Source: Roridomyces roridus (taxonomy: Eukaryota; Basidiomycota; Agaricomycetes; Agaricales; Mycenaceae). From it: a stretch of DNA of 64,000 nucleotides. Positions within the stretch are counted from its first letter, which is position 1. Every line of letters begins with the position of its first letter. Of this stretch, positions 21,293-31,769 are shown one piece after another. The stretch is taken from assembly GCA_029378245.1 (NCBI GenBank), contig JARKIF010000006.1, positions 2,728,001 through 2,792,000 of the forward strand, given 5' to 3'. Position numbers and translations under genes: made by a program. The notes beneath the pieces were generated by a model. It saw nothing but the letters and a program-made list of their open reading frames with translations. It was not told the origin of the DNA and made no database searches.

Positions 21293-23510
21293 CGAAGGAA
21301 AGCTTCTCAATCTCTCCAGCCGCATTGAATTTGACTTTCAACACTGGCTTAGATGTTATTGGGGTGACACCTTCTGGAATGGAAACCAATTCATAGACTT
21401 TGTTTGCGATGAAGCTCGCTAGTTCTTTATCCAGTCCAGCCTGCCATTTATCCGCATCAGGTCCATTCATCGCCTCATCCCAGCTTTTGGGGATGTGGGA
21501 ATCAACACCATCACGAGCTAAGCCAGCAAAGAACTCTATGTCTTCAGGATCAACCACAACATATGTTCCGTCCTCTTCCTCAATCAATTCAAGATGTTGG
21601 GGCTGAGGTGGAGTAGAGGGAGACTGAGCATCTGTTTCCTGTTCTGGGGTTGATGCTGGTTTGGACCGAAGTTGCTGTGGCTTTGCAGCTGCTTGCTCAT
21701 AGACGGCATTTGGGTGAGTAGCCGCAGTGCACTCTCGACTTGTACGTCTGGGAAGTAACTGAGGGACATCTGGCAGAGAAGGTTGTGGTCTAGGATGAGT
21801 TTCTGAGCGTGGAGGATCAAGTCGTACACCACCAACTCGGCGCAATGGTGGCCCGGATGGTGCAGAAATTGATTCCTGTTTCACGGACTGAGAATCTGAA
21901 GCCCCCACTGGGGAAGAAGTCTGAGGTACCCCCACTGAGATTGATCATTGCATATTTCCTGGAGCTACAGGAATTTCGACAATTTCATCAGAATCATCAG
22001 TGTCAAAGTAAGGGGTGTTACTTTGTTTGAGACCCTGGGCAAAGGTCTCGAAATCTGCTGTATGCTGCAGGCGTGGTTCAGAGGGATCTTGAACTTCCTG
22101 AGGAGCAGGTGAGCTCTCATTGAATTTGACATGTCTAGCAGTGATAATTTTTCCGCTGTCAAGATCCAAGAGATCATATGCGGCTTTTCCTTCATGATAT
22201 GCAATGAAGACGGTACGCTTGGCATGATTTGCAAATTTGCCTTTGCATTTCTTCTTTGGGACAAGAGGATAGGCCGGGCAACCAAATGGATGCATGTGAT
22301 TGATATTCACAGGACGATCATATGCACTTTCATAGGGAGTTTTCCCATGCTGTGCACTGGCAGGAGAACGAGCAACAGTGTAGACAGCATGAGACATTGC
22401 AAGGTCCCAATATTTTCGTGGGAGATGGGAAGCAGCTAGATTGGTAATAGAGCGAGTAACAAGAGTTTGATTCATTCGCTCAGCCATGCCGTTCTGCTCT
22501 TCTGTGTATGGGGCAGTGGTTTCATGTATGATACCACGTTGACGAAAATCATCCTCCATTTCTTTCGATGTAAATTCGCCCCCACCATCAGTTCTAGTGA
22601 AACGGTTCCATCCAGCACAGAATTCCCAGTGTCCTATGTGTGTTTGAAAATGCCGCTCTACAAAGTGACGCCACTCCTTGAGTTTTTTATAAACTTGGGA
22701 CTTCTTGCGAGCAAAGAGAACCCAGGGCAATGATGTAGCATGGTCCACAATCACAATCCAATAGTGATAGCCGTTCACACTTTGGGGACTGACAGGTCCT
22801 CCGACATCTGTTGAAATAATATCTAGAGGTCCACGTGCAACAGTTCTGCTATGCTCAAAAGGCAATTTCTTCATTTTCCCCAAAGCACAAGGTTCGCAAA
22901 ATTCTGGGACCCCTGTGAGTGAAGTGATTCCTGGTAGTTGACGACTTCGGAACATATGACGAAGGCTCTCGAAATTTGTATGCCCTAATCTCCTATGCAA
23001 GTCATTGATGTCTATGGCATGCAGCGCCCTTGGGTCAGTTCCGAGGGGCTCACACTGTACACGGTAGAGACCATGCTTATGTGTGGCTTCCAGGGCAATG
23101 TCCTTGGTCTCATCATGCTCAACAGTGCAGTGGTTTCCTACAAAATGAGAGCCAAGTTTCTTTGCAGCCAGTTGGTGGACTGAAATCAGAGTAACTGTGA
23201 ATGCTGGGACCAAAAGTGCATTTTCAATTGAAAGTTCAACCATTCCACGTTTGGTTTTGCAGGATAGACGCATGGTACCCGTTGCAATAGCTTCGCATGA
23301 AGAATTATCACCAAGGCGTACATTTCTTGGAGGATCAAGACGGCATAGAGAGGACATGTCGAAGTATTTCACATTCCCAGTCATTGTGCAGGAAGCACCA
23401 GAGTCAATGAGAACATAACGGCGGCCAGTAGAGTCCTTGACCTGAAGATGGCCATTTGAGTCACGCGCAACATAAGCAGAAATCTTCTTTGTATAGAGCA
23501 GAGGAAACAT
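21293..23510 (-). pseudogene. copia pol: protease, integrase, truncated RT
   Basis: In order: aspartic protease with DSGASCTMTG, GAG-pre-integrase with DLHRRLGHTNFESLRHM and its CEPC pair, and the integrase core with catalytic Asp in ISTDVGGP, second Asp in TRTDGGGEF and Glu in EEQNGMAERMNQ. An integrase C-terminal segment (YHEGKAAYDLLDLDSG) and a proline-rich linker follow. One in-frame TGA at 21945-21947 interrupts the linker (NMQ stop SISVGVPQTS). The frame is otherwise open into the start of the RT domain (KSWDEAMNGPDADKW, ELVSIPEGVTP), where the element is cut. The protein would be truncated even without the stop. Confidence 0.88.
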
Positions 23511-24393
23511 AAGCTACGTTTGCTTCATTGTCTGAATCCGATTCCCCATCATTTGCTGGATTAGCCTGCTCATCCCTGGCTTTAGCCTTGCTCTTCCCAT
23601 GCTTCTGTTTGCCCTGTTCCTTTCGATTCCTCTCTGCTGCCTTGATAGCATGGCAATCGGCTGTGTTATGTGTGTTTGATTTGTGGAACACACAGTAACG
23701 TTCCGAGGCTGCATTGGCTTTAGCAGAGGTGGTGTCTGAATCACTAGAATTTTCCTCGATGGGATCTGCGTGGGCTAGAAGCTTGGTTTCAACATCATCC
23801 AGAGCCAGTTTGGCTCCAGCAGCTACAGAGCCAGTGATAGAGGATTTGAGAGCTTTGAAAGTCACAGTGTCTGGAAGAGTGAGGAGAAGCTGTAAAGGCT
23901 GCAAGTCTGCATCCAAGGAGTATCCAAGGGAGTCAAGCCGGTCGAGCATGTTTCTGAACCGCTCGAGGTGCTTGTCCATGACCGTTAGAGTCACATTGTC
24001 CTGTCCCTCCTCCAAACGAAGTTTCAACTTCTGCAGCTGTAAAAGTGTGCTGAAAGCTATCTCTGTTTTGTTTGCTTTGGAAAAATCCCCCTTGAGAGCA
24101 TCCCACAGAGCTTTGGAAGCTGTATGGGTCTTGTACTTTGGGATGAGGGATTTGGCTAGACGAAGACGGATATGACCAAGGGCACGACTGTCCCTCTCCT
24201 CGAAGGTGTCACGGAGTGGGACTGTGAGAGTAGTGCTAGCAGTACTGGCAGTGGCAGCAGCAGCAGGGGGTTGGCCATGTTGTACAACAGACCATAAGCC
24301 CTTCTCGCGGAGCTCCGACTCTACCTGGATTTCCCAGTCAGGCCAGTCACGCGCGGTGCGGAGCGCCGTCTGATCCTTATCACGGGAAGCCAT
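23461..24393 (-). CDS. copia gag
   Basis: Start MASRDKDQTALRTARDWPDW follows the PBS by about 125 bases. The UBN2-type gag core is seen in DSRALGHIRLRLAKSLIPKY, LWDALKGDFSKANKTEIAF and LRLEEGQDNVTLTVMDKHLE. A zinc-binding motif CVFHKSNTHNTADC (CxxH...C type of copia gags) and a basic tail follow. The frame ends at 23461, and pol continues in the +1 frame, overlapping it. This is either a +1 recoding event or a one-base indel, since many fungal copia elements use a single gag-pol frame. Confidence 0.85.
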   Translation of the reverse strand: MASRDKDQTALRTARDWPDWEIQVESELREKGLWSVVQHGQPPAAAATASTASTTLTVPLRDTFEERDSRALGHIRLRLAKSLIPKYKTHTASKALWDALKGDFSKANKTEIAFSTLLQLQKLKLRLEEGQDNVTLTVMDKHLERFRNMLDRLDSLGYSLDADLQPLQLLLTLPDTVTFKALKSSITGSVAAGAKLALDDVETKLLAHADPIEENSSDSDTTSAKANAASERYCVFHKSNTHNTADCHAIKAAERNRKEQGKQKHGKSKAKARDEQANPANDGESDSDNEANVAYVSSALYKEDFCLCCA

Positions 24394-24519
24394 GATAGTT
24401 ATCGATAAGAGTGCGAGTAGGTGTGTAGGATGTGGGGGAGAGGGAGTAGTGTGTCCTGCGAGGAGCACTTGAGTCTTGAAAGCCTGAGGGTGCTTGAGAG
24501 GTAGTCCGGCAGCTAGAAA

Positions 24520-24537
24520 GCACCGGGGCCCATAACC
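24520..24537 (-). other. Primer-binding site, half-tRNA type (initiator tRNA-Met)
   Basis: The plus strand here reads GCACCGGGGCCCATAACC, the sense sequence expected of the anticodon arm of eukaryotic initiator tRNA-Met, with anticodon CAT inside GGGCCCATAACC. The element's own strand is therefore complementary to the internal half of that tRNA. It abuts the LTR end at 24538 with no gap. Priming by a cleaved 5' half-tRNA is known for copia-group elements. Confidence 0.75.
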
Positions 24538-24812
24538 TGTCAGAAGCTAGATAGCGCGGCAATGCGCAGACCCTCAGTCGTCGTAAGAGACAAAAGACTG
24601 AGATATTAAGTACCTAGATAGCGCGGCAATGCGCAGACTACATAGACACTCGTAAGTATGCTAGACACATAAGAAAGAGATAAAGGCACGTACCCCTCAG
24701 TCGTCGTAAGAGACAAAAGACTGAGGGACACGTGTCGATGGCGTGGACGTGGGTAAGGAAGTGGAGAAGCCGGGTGTGAAGGCCCGGGGCGGATGATAAT
24801 CAACTTTTGACA
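24538..24812 (-). repeat. copia LTR (275 bp)
   Basis: The LTR has short terminal inverted repeats, TGTCAGAAG at one end and CTTTTGACA at the other (one mismatch), with the canonical TG...CA ends. Inside are two direct repeats, each present twice: a 25-base unit at 24547-24571 and 24614-24638, and a 32-base unit at 24571-24602 and 24694-24725. The longer one contains a CTCAGTC...GACTGAG inverted repeat. The partner LTR is absent from the window. Confidence 0.85.
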
Positions 24813-24829
24813 GATTCAGTACCACAAAC

Positions 24830-26785
24830 ATGCCCTCGTCTCTGCTCAACGCCCTGCTCCGCTCAAACCCCTTCACAGGCCTCGTTCATGACTTCCATGT
24901 GGGCGTTCAAGTTGCGATTGGCTTCGTCAAGTCCAGCCCGTCCGCGACCCAGAACACCATCGTGCCCACCCCGACCTTTGCACCCACGAAAACGATTCCA
25001 TTGTTCCTGCCGCCCACGAGATGCATCGATATTCCCTCGAGCGAACCGACCTCTTTTCCGTATGTCGCCGCCGCAATGGGTTATGCAGGAATCGTCATTG
25101 TCCTCGTCCTCTACTGCATCCTTCGCCCCAAATCGAGCGTCGACTATATTCCGTGCGACCCACCTCCATCAGACCCCGCTGCAAAGTTGCCCTCGACCCG
25201 CCGCCGTCCCTGGACTTTAGTCCTCGGTCTCACCTTTTTCTTCTCGGCAGTCCTCGCGCTGCTGAGCACCGATAACGTCTCAATACAGTTCAATTTCGGT
25301 TCATTCATCGACCCCAGCATAACGGCCATTGAACGTTTCTTGCTCGACGGGTGGTCGCTCTATTATTCCCTCGAATCGCACATCTCTGCCCACGGGCTCC
25401 GATATCTCAAAGTCCTCCTCATCGGCATTGCCAGCCATTGCGTCGGCATCTTCGTCGTGTCGGTCCTGCGCCGCACCCTCTACAAGGCCACCTCCCTCGA
25501 AGCCGTCCAGATTATCGTCCCTCCCTTTCTCGTAGCCATCGCAGTCATAGCCTCCTCACCTTGGCTCAGCTGGCTGTATTGGGCGCAGTTTCACCTGAGA
25601 GGTTGGACTGATATCCGGACCGTGCATCGGTTTATCGTCTCCGTCTTTTCCCGTGTATCAAGAATGGCCACCTCCCATCTCCTAGAAGTTTCGGTCAGTC
25701 ATACACAGTTATCAATTGGCATTTAGACTCACCCACACCTCCAGACCATCGTCAGCATCGGGCTCATCTATTGTTGCGCATCTGGCGCCATTTTTCTTTA
25801 CTACGCCTTCCGGCTCGTCATCAAGCGTTTACGGCTCACAAAGTCGGGTTACTTTACGTTCCGCCATTTCTATCGCTGCTGCTGCGAAGCAATCTTGTAC
25901 CAATTCCTCTTGGCCGCGATCACGTCCCGGTTGACCTTCTATCGACTACACGAAGACGACTTCCGGCGGATCGTATGGTGCCGCATCCTGTCCCAACAGT
26001 CTAGAAGGGCATTCAAGCGCATCTTCCGGGTCCATATGCGATCTTATCGGTTGTGGAAAACCGCAGAGATCAAACAGTGCCGCCTGCTTGTCTATAGCCT
26101 ACGAGCGGCTTTGAGGTCAGGTCTGGAGACGTGGAGAACACTGCACATAGCCCATAAACTTGTGAGTACTCTCGAACCTTAGTCTCGTTTCCCCGCTGAC
26201 GAATGCGAACAGCTTATCGCAGCTCCTGGTCTCATACTCTACGGTTACTTTTATATTGTGAGACCCTTTGCCAATGCGCTCGACTCGGCTTACCCACGGA
26301 CAGATACCCGCAATCCGGAAACTCTTGCTTCGGTTGCGACATTCAGTTCCTCGTCGATGGTAAGTGCTGCAACCACTGCCTCCGTTTCATCTCATTAATT
26401 CGCGCCTAGATCATCTTCCCCCCCCGCACCGGATGACGGCCAGTAGAAGTGGTCAAGGCAATTCACGACAACACGATAGAGGCTCGAACGCTCGGGAAGA
26501 TCCAGAGGAATAGACGATGCGCGGCCATCAAGACTGTCGGGGACGCCCGACCTTTCTTGCCACCAACCATCCGCCAAGTCAATACCTCGACCAAGATCTC
26601 GGAACATTCGATCCTAAAGTGTTGTCTACGACGTGTGCGTACACGTTGCGTTTTGGTTCTCCACCGTTTCCTGACACTCGTGACCAGTGCTGGCGTTGCT
26701 TGGGTCCATCATCTCAGGTGTGGAAGAAGATATCATCATTATACCCATTTCTACGAGTACATTCCAAATAAATATCACGTTTTGA
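24830..26785 (+). CDS. Orphan six-TM membrane protein, intact copy (copy C)
   Basis: Nearly identical to the gene at 3221-5187 over exons, introns and 3' flank, with the same six-exon structure. The proline loop after TM1 is shorter (DPPPSDPAAK instead of the longer poly-proline), and a SVDY insertion lies before it. The differences I saw respect coding: one extra ATC codon (isoleucine run in EEDIIII), a TAA to TGA stop change, and a two-base longer poly-C (eight C at about 26418-26425) that falls inside the predicted intron before exon 5. This pattern suggests selection on the protein in both copies. Its upstream region differs from copy B because a copia LTR begins only 17 bases before the start codon, so expression may have changed. 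Function is unknown. Confidence 0.72.
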
Positions 26786-26847
26786 AGCCCTAGATTATAT
26801 TGTACAAAGTGCTCCCAATCAACGTTCCCAATACTTGAATAGATCGA

Positions 26848-27058
26848 TCGTAGAAGGCCCTTGCTTCATTTCTGCCAAAATTTCATCGCGGTCGCAGACC
26901 TGCGGGAAGGTAGCGCACAACCAAATCGTCAAAGCGACCTCTGGCACGCCGAGCGGCATCCTGCACGAGCGGTATCAAGTTTGTCGCGATGGGTACAATT
27001 GCGGCCGGGGTTTGGCACCATCTGTGCTGGCACCACGACATGATTGTCCTCGACTACC
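26848..27058 (-). pseudogene. C-terminal remnant of the proline-rich membrane protein
   Basis: Corresponds to the last ~70 codons of the gene at 5285-6530. It keeps a frame with PIATNLIPLVQDAA, RFDDLVVRYLPAGLRPR and an upstream VEDN stretch, with a short deletion. Homology stops at about 27058, where the carrier-associated sequence (CACGCGCGATCAAAT) begins. No 5' part exists, so this is a passenger of the duplication of six-TM copy C. Confidence 0.75.
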
Positions 27059-27173
27059 GCGATCACGCGCGATCAAATGGCGCGTCCTTCCAGAGAGAGA
27101 GAGAGAGCGGTGATGTCTGGTCTAAGTACGTACATGTCTGAAAATTATACAAGCCAACTAGTAGTATATGGAT

Positions 27174-28437
27174 CTATCCTATCCAAGCACCCAATCCGTC
27201 TACCACGACAAAAACTACCCCAGAGCTGGGCACTGCTCGCAAAACAGTCATCCCACAGCCCGCGTAAAGCCCCCGAATCCCATGCGTCGCGTACATTTTT
27301 GTCAACGTCCCAAAGAACGAGGGAGGACCCGACTTGGCCACCGAGCTGACACTAACAGGCCGATGCGACAGCAGCTCCTCCTCCGTCTGGATGGCGCTCT
27401 TGACCGTGTCTGCAGGATAGAGCGCCAAAACACACGCAGCTCCTGATATCGCGCCCGAAACGGCAGACTCCCATGGCAGGAGGGTGGTGTTTGTGGGGCT
27501 TCTCTGTGGCCCAAGCCGATGATCGAGAAGCTCGCTCGCCACCCACTCCTTGACAGCGAACCACGAAGCAGTGCCGCCCGTTTCTCGCAGGAGCGTTCCC
27601 GTTTGGCCAAGCCAGAGCCCACGCACGCCATGGGTCTCGATGGTGGAGCGGACAATGGCGAAGATACCGGGAGGGCGCCCACTAGCGCGATCATGAGGGC
27701 TAGCCGGGTGGTAGCCCAGAATGCGCTCGAAGAGGGAGGCAGGTGGTAATGGTGCTCTTAGCGTGGCCGCGGACTTTGGTAGTGCATGAATGGGGGGGAC
27801 GCGGGCAGTGGTGGAACTGTTCATCAGCTGGACCTGCATCTTGCACTTGACCAACTCGATGGGCGTACTAGTCAAACGGTTAGCAGCTTCCGAGCAGGTA
27901 GAAACGTCGACACGCACAGTATGAAGCTTGACGCAAAACCGGCACCAGCTGCAGCCAACCCCAGCTGAGGTATTGTAAGTTGTTGTGTCCCCGTGTATTT
28001 GCGTATTAAATTTTGAAAATAGGAGTAGGACAAGAAGAGGGCAGCGGTTTCCACCATCGAGCCTGCGAGTGGCGCAGGCAGTCCCTGGAAATCTACTGAG
28101 CGACATCTAGACACGCACAGTCGAAATACACACGCGATATAGGCCTCGAAAGCCTTCATTCTTCCAGGTTTGTTTCAGAGTGTCCATTGGGCCTTTGAAT
28201 ATTCGGCTTTCATCGACGGCAGGAGTGAGCAGCTGAGCTTGGAGCCGCGTCTTGGCCAGATCTGCCGGGTATTCGATGACCTATCAAGACTCAGCGACGT
28301 CCTACTGGGATAAAGCAAGATAGATACCTCGGATACCATGCCAGCAAGCTAAATCGCTCAGTAAGGCAGACAGGGACACAGGTCGACTTACGCACCCCGC
28401 CAATAACTATTTCTTTCGCAGTATCCCGCAGAGACAT
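27174..28437 (-). CDS. Mitochondrial ornithine/amino-acid carrier (ORT1/ARG-13-like)
   Basis: SLC25-family carrier of several exons. The probable start MSLRDTAKEIVIGG is followed by small exons giving LAGMVSE and VIEYPADLAKTRLQAQLLTP (carrier repeat 1 with Px[D/E]xxKxR). Then come FRGLYRGLPAPLAGSMVETA, repeat 2 (TPIELVKCKMQVQ ... RGLWLGQTGTLLRETGGTAS) and repeat 3 (LYPADTVKSAIQTEEEL ... RGLYAGCGMTVLRAVPSSGV). The RETGG and RAVPSS motifs and the TPIELVKCKMQ line suit fungal ornithine transporters, which exchange mitochondrial ornithine with the cytosol in arginine metabolism. The frame extends upstream to an ATG at 28527, so a longer N-terminus is possible. The gene is intact; a broken duplicate lies at 14590-15237. 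Confidence 0.87.
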
Positions 28438-28527
28438 GATTGAGGGGTCGCCATCGCCGTCTGCAGCGGCGCCATCCACGCGCATAATCTTGAACCAGGT
28501 TTCTTGAAACTTCAGTTCATCGTGCAA

Positions 28528-29008
28528 GGAGACGCCGGGAGACGTGGACTGTGGTGGCCGGCAGGAAAAGATGGGTGATCAAGTCACGTCGTGTCACAAT
28601 CAATCAAAGATAAGATAAGATAAATCCTATTATACCTGTTTGCAGACTAGAAAAAAAATAAACACATGTACATCGTCAGATTGCAGAGGTCATATCTCAC
28701 TCAATTCTTTGCCAATTCGCTCGAATGTAATATCGTGGTGATGCCACAAGTCGGGGCTTCAATTACATACTCTCACCCCGCCGTATTTCACTGGGATAAA
28801 AATTGGTCGATTTTGAGACGACGTAGTTAGGTAGACCTTTGGATAAAGGAATGAAGCCCTGATCCTCCGCGTCTCAATGGTATAGTTTTTGTGTCGATTG
28901 ACAGAGATATGAAGGATTTAATCTCGTGTGTACATGTGTTCATTTTTTTTTCTAGTCTCATTACACCTGCAAACAGCTGTAAGCGAGAAGCAAAATCCTT
29001 GCAAAATC
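28528..29008. other. Intergenic region between carrier and acyl-CoA synthetase
   Basis: AT-richer sequence with the short motif run GATAAGATAAGATAA near 28610, which contains several GATA sites and could serve the carrier promoter just to its left. I see no gene, tRNA or repeat unit here. Confidence 0.4.
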
Positions 29009-31522
29009 CTATTCAGCAACTCTTGACACCAGTCCAGTCTGTTTCCCAGCGAGCTCTCGACTCCAGCCACGCAATATATGTTTCTGTACCTTGCCACTTG
29101 CGGTCTTTGGCAATTCCGTTTCAGCCACGTCCTCTCCAACAAAGAACACCCAAGTCGGCGCGTTCTGCGGGTTCATGGAAGCGGCGACAGTTTCCCTCAC
29201 CTCTTCCCTAGAGACCTTTGCCCCAGGTTTACGCACAATCCATGCGCCAACAGCCTCGCCGTATTTGTCGTCTGGAACAGCTACAACCGCGGCTTCTTCG
29301 ACTTGTTGATTCGTCAAGATGACCTGGCCCTCTGTCAATTCAAATTCACTATAAGTTGGAGGCTCACATTCTCGATTTGAACGGGGAAGAGATTTTCTCC
29401 GCCCCGAATGATCATGTCTTTGATTCTGCTGACAACTGCGCTCTAGGTTGAATTGCTGACATCAACCAAAGCAACCAAAAAAGCTTACCGCGTAGATATC
29501 CCTCCTCATCCATAATCCCTTCATCACCCGTATGCATCCAAAGCGTGCCATCTACCGGATCAGTCCGCATAACCTGTCGCGTCTGCTCTTCGTCTCCCCA
29601 ATATCTACCCACAATGAAATTCAACATGAAGATGCACGAAGGAAATTTCATCACCCTTTCTGCAATAGATATCCTGCAACACAAATCTCTCCAGGCGTAC
29701 CAATGGGCACGATATTGCCGTCGGCGTCGAGGATCTTGGCTTTGACGTGGGGCTGCACCCGTCCGACCGTCTCGACGCGTTTGATGAGTGGATCGTCAGC
29801 TACCGTTTGGAATGAAACGGGGCTAGTTTGCAGTTGAGTTTCAGGTGGTTGAATCCAGCGAGAAAATACCTCGTCTCAGCTGAAAGAAATCAACACAGTT
29901 CAAAATCCCAGCAATTGAACTAAACGCACTCATTCCATAAGCATTAGTCAACCCATCGAGGTTGAGTTTCTCAATCAAGTTCTTCATTAGTTCGATTGGG
30001 ACAGGTGAACCAGCAGCGATCCCCGTCCTGTCCATGTGAGCAACAAGATACGAATGCCAGAAAAAAACGCACCTTAGCTGCGGCGTATGGAAAACCTCGC
30101 CATTCGCCCTCCGGCGATCCACTTCTGCCAAAACACCCAGAAAGTGTGTCGGCACCCCATGCAATGCGGTACATTTCTCCTGTACCACTGTCTCGACGAT
30201 AGCCTTGGGGTCGAAGATCTCGGAAGCGTAGACGATACATGCGCCGTGTGTCCAGGCGGCGAGGTTCCCTAGCACCAAGCGTATTGGGCCGTTAAATAAA
30301 GCCATGGTTTATTGCGAGGTACTCATCAAAGCAATGGAATAGTGGAGGGACGTTGCCTATATGACGTGAATGTCAAAGATCGTGAAACAATAGGGCCAAT
30401 GCGTACACAAGACATCCATTTCGGTGAGATACATGCAGCGGCCAATCGAAATTCCGTTGTTGAGCAAGTTTGAATGAGTAAGCTAGTTGAAAGTTTAAGG
30501 GTCAAATCGAACATGGCAAATGTTGGGTTCACCGAGACTGCTTTCGGAGCTCCAGTGGTGCCGCTGGGAGATATTAACATCAAGCTAGCCTCGGAACACC
30601 TGAACTTGCCTCGTAAATTGTAAATTAATCACATCGTCCTTGTGAAGGGATTTGGAAATCTCTTTCTGCATAGCACTTTCGCGGGAGGATTCGTCCCAAG
30701 CGAGAATCTCACGCCAGTCAATCCAACTCTTGAGTCCTAGCCCTTCAGCCTCCCTCGAAAACCCACCGGTGTTATCAACCACGACTAGACTTCGCAGCTG
30801 AGGCAGCAGGGGTTCCTGGATGTCACCAGGCCGTGAGTTCCGAAGGTCTGGAAACTTGTTGGCTAGCATTTCTAGGTAAGCAGACGTCCGGATCCGCGGG
30901 ACGACGAAGAGATGAGAGACGCCGGATAGGTTCAACACGCCCGCCTGGACGCGTTAGAAATTAAAGCGAACCGGCCCCAGACAGAGAATTGTTACCAGCT
31001 CGTTGATTCTATACGCGGGGTTGATTGTAACCAGAATCGCGCCAATGTGGGCAGCCGCCCACTGAAGCATGGCGTAAGAGCTAGGGCAGTATGAATATTG
31101 GTCTGAGATGCCCAGACTCGGAATCACCTATTATTTCCCATCAAAACGCCAACTCGGTCGCCTTTCCGGACGCCCATTCGCAACAGTCCGCGAGAAAGTG
31201 CATTGATGTGTCGGTCGAATTCCTCGTAGTCCCATGCCAAATGCGATCCTGTGCCCAAAGTCCGAGGAGCAGGGCCGCCATGCGCCGTGGGGGACTCGGT
31301 TCTGCATACAAGGGCTGGACGGCCGGCATGCTTCTGTAGAATTTCGGTCCGGAAGTACTCGGAGAGGGTGCTGGTGACTAGTGGTGGTTCCAGAGGCCCT
31401 TGGACGGCGGATAGAGTTAGAAGGCCTCGAGAGTGTCGGAGACGAAGAGAACCAAAAATGGATGGGCGTAGTCGCATATTGAGACGTGGGGCCCCGCACC
31501 AATCCCGCTTGCCGGCCATCAA
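29009..31522 (-). CDS. Acyl-CoA synthetase / AMP-dependent ligase (ACSF2-like)
   Basis: Multi-exon adenylate-forming enzyme. The N-terminus is basic and Ser/Arg-rich (RLRPSIFGSLRLRHSRGLLT), compatible with a mitochondrial presequence. Motifs follow in family order: SRGLLRMGVRKGDRVGVLMG, AHIGAILVTINPAYR, the P-loop-like SGTTGAPKAVS, NVPPLFHCFD, EKCTALHGVPTHFLGVL, GIAAGSPVPIELM, NAYGMS, GEICVAGYLLQKGYWGDEEQ, LWMHTGDEGIMDEEGYLR, IKDMIIRGGENLFP and LPKTASGKVQKHILR with the catalytic Lys. The enzyme activates a carboxylic acid, probably a medium-chain fatty acid, to its CoA thioester via an adenylate. Introns are many and short; I did not fix each border. Start choice between 31522 and the ATG about 14 codons in is uncertain. 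Confidence 0.88.
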
Positions 31523-31769
31523 GGAACATGTTCAACCTTGATTCCAACCACAACAATCTATTATCTCCCGGCCGCGACCGACTGATCTTCATCCAATAAC
31601 GACGCATTTCAAAGCGCGACCAGTGGGATGCACGTCATGGCTACGGGAGAATTAACCCGGCCCGTCCTCTGAGTCTGACTCTTCAAGTGACCTTATTCTG
31701 ATCAATCTCGGTTATTTCACTGGCTGCATATAAAGAGGGACTGGCGGATCGGGTTCAGCCACTACCCCC

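Larger units (their letters stand above)
21293..24812 (-). mobile_element. Ty1/copia LTR retrotransposon, 3'-truncated
   Basis: Minus-strand element with its 5' LTR at 24538-24812, primer-binding site at 24520-24537, then gag and pol (protease, GAG-pre-integrase, integrase and only the first residues of reverse transcriptase). Pol homology stops near 21293, just after KPVLKVKFNAAGEIEK. No RT core, RNase H or 3' LTR follows, so the 3' half was lost. The right edge lies exactly against GATTC upstream of six-TM copy C, a sequence present uninterrupted at 3203 upstream of copy B, so the insertion point can be read directly. The left edge borders the 3' flank of the low-complexity gene. The element is not autonomous. 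Confidence 0.9.

Noticed and set aside
28860..28930. Possible tRNA gene (TCAATGGTATAG looks like a D-arm)
   Set aside because: No acceptor stem pairing or TTC-loop at the right distance could be found.
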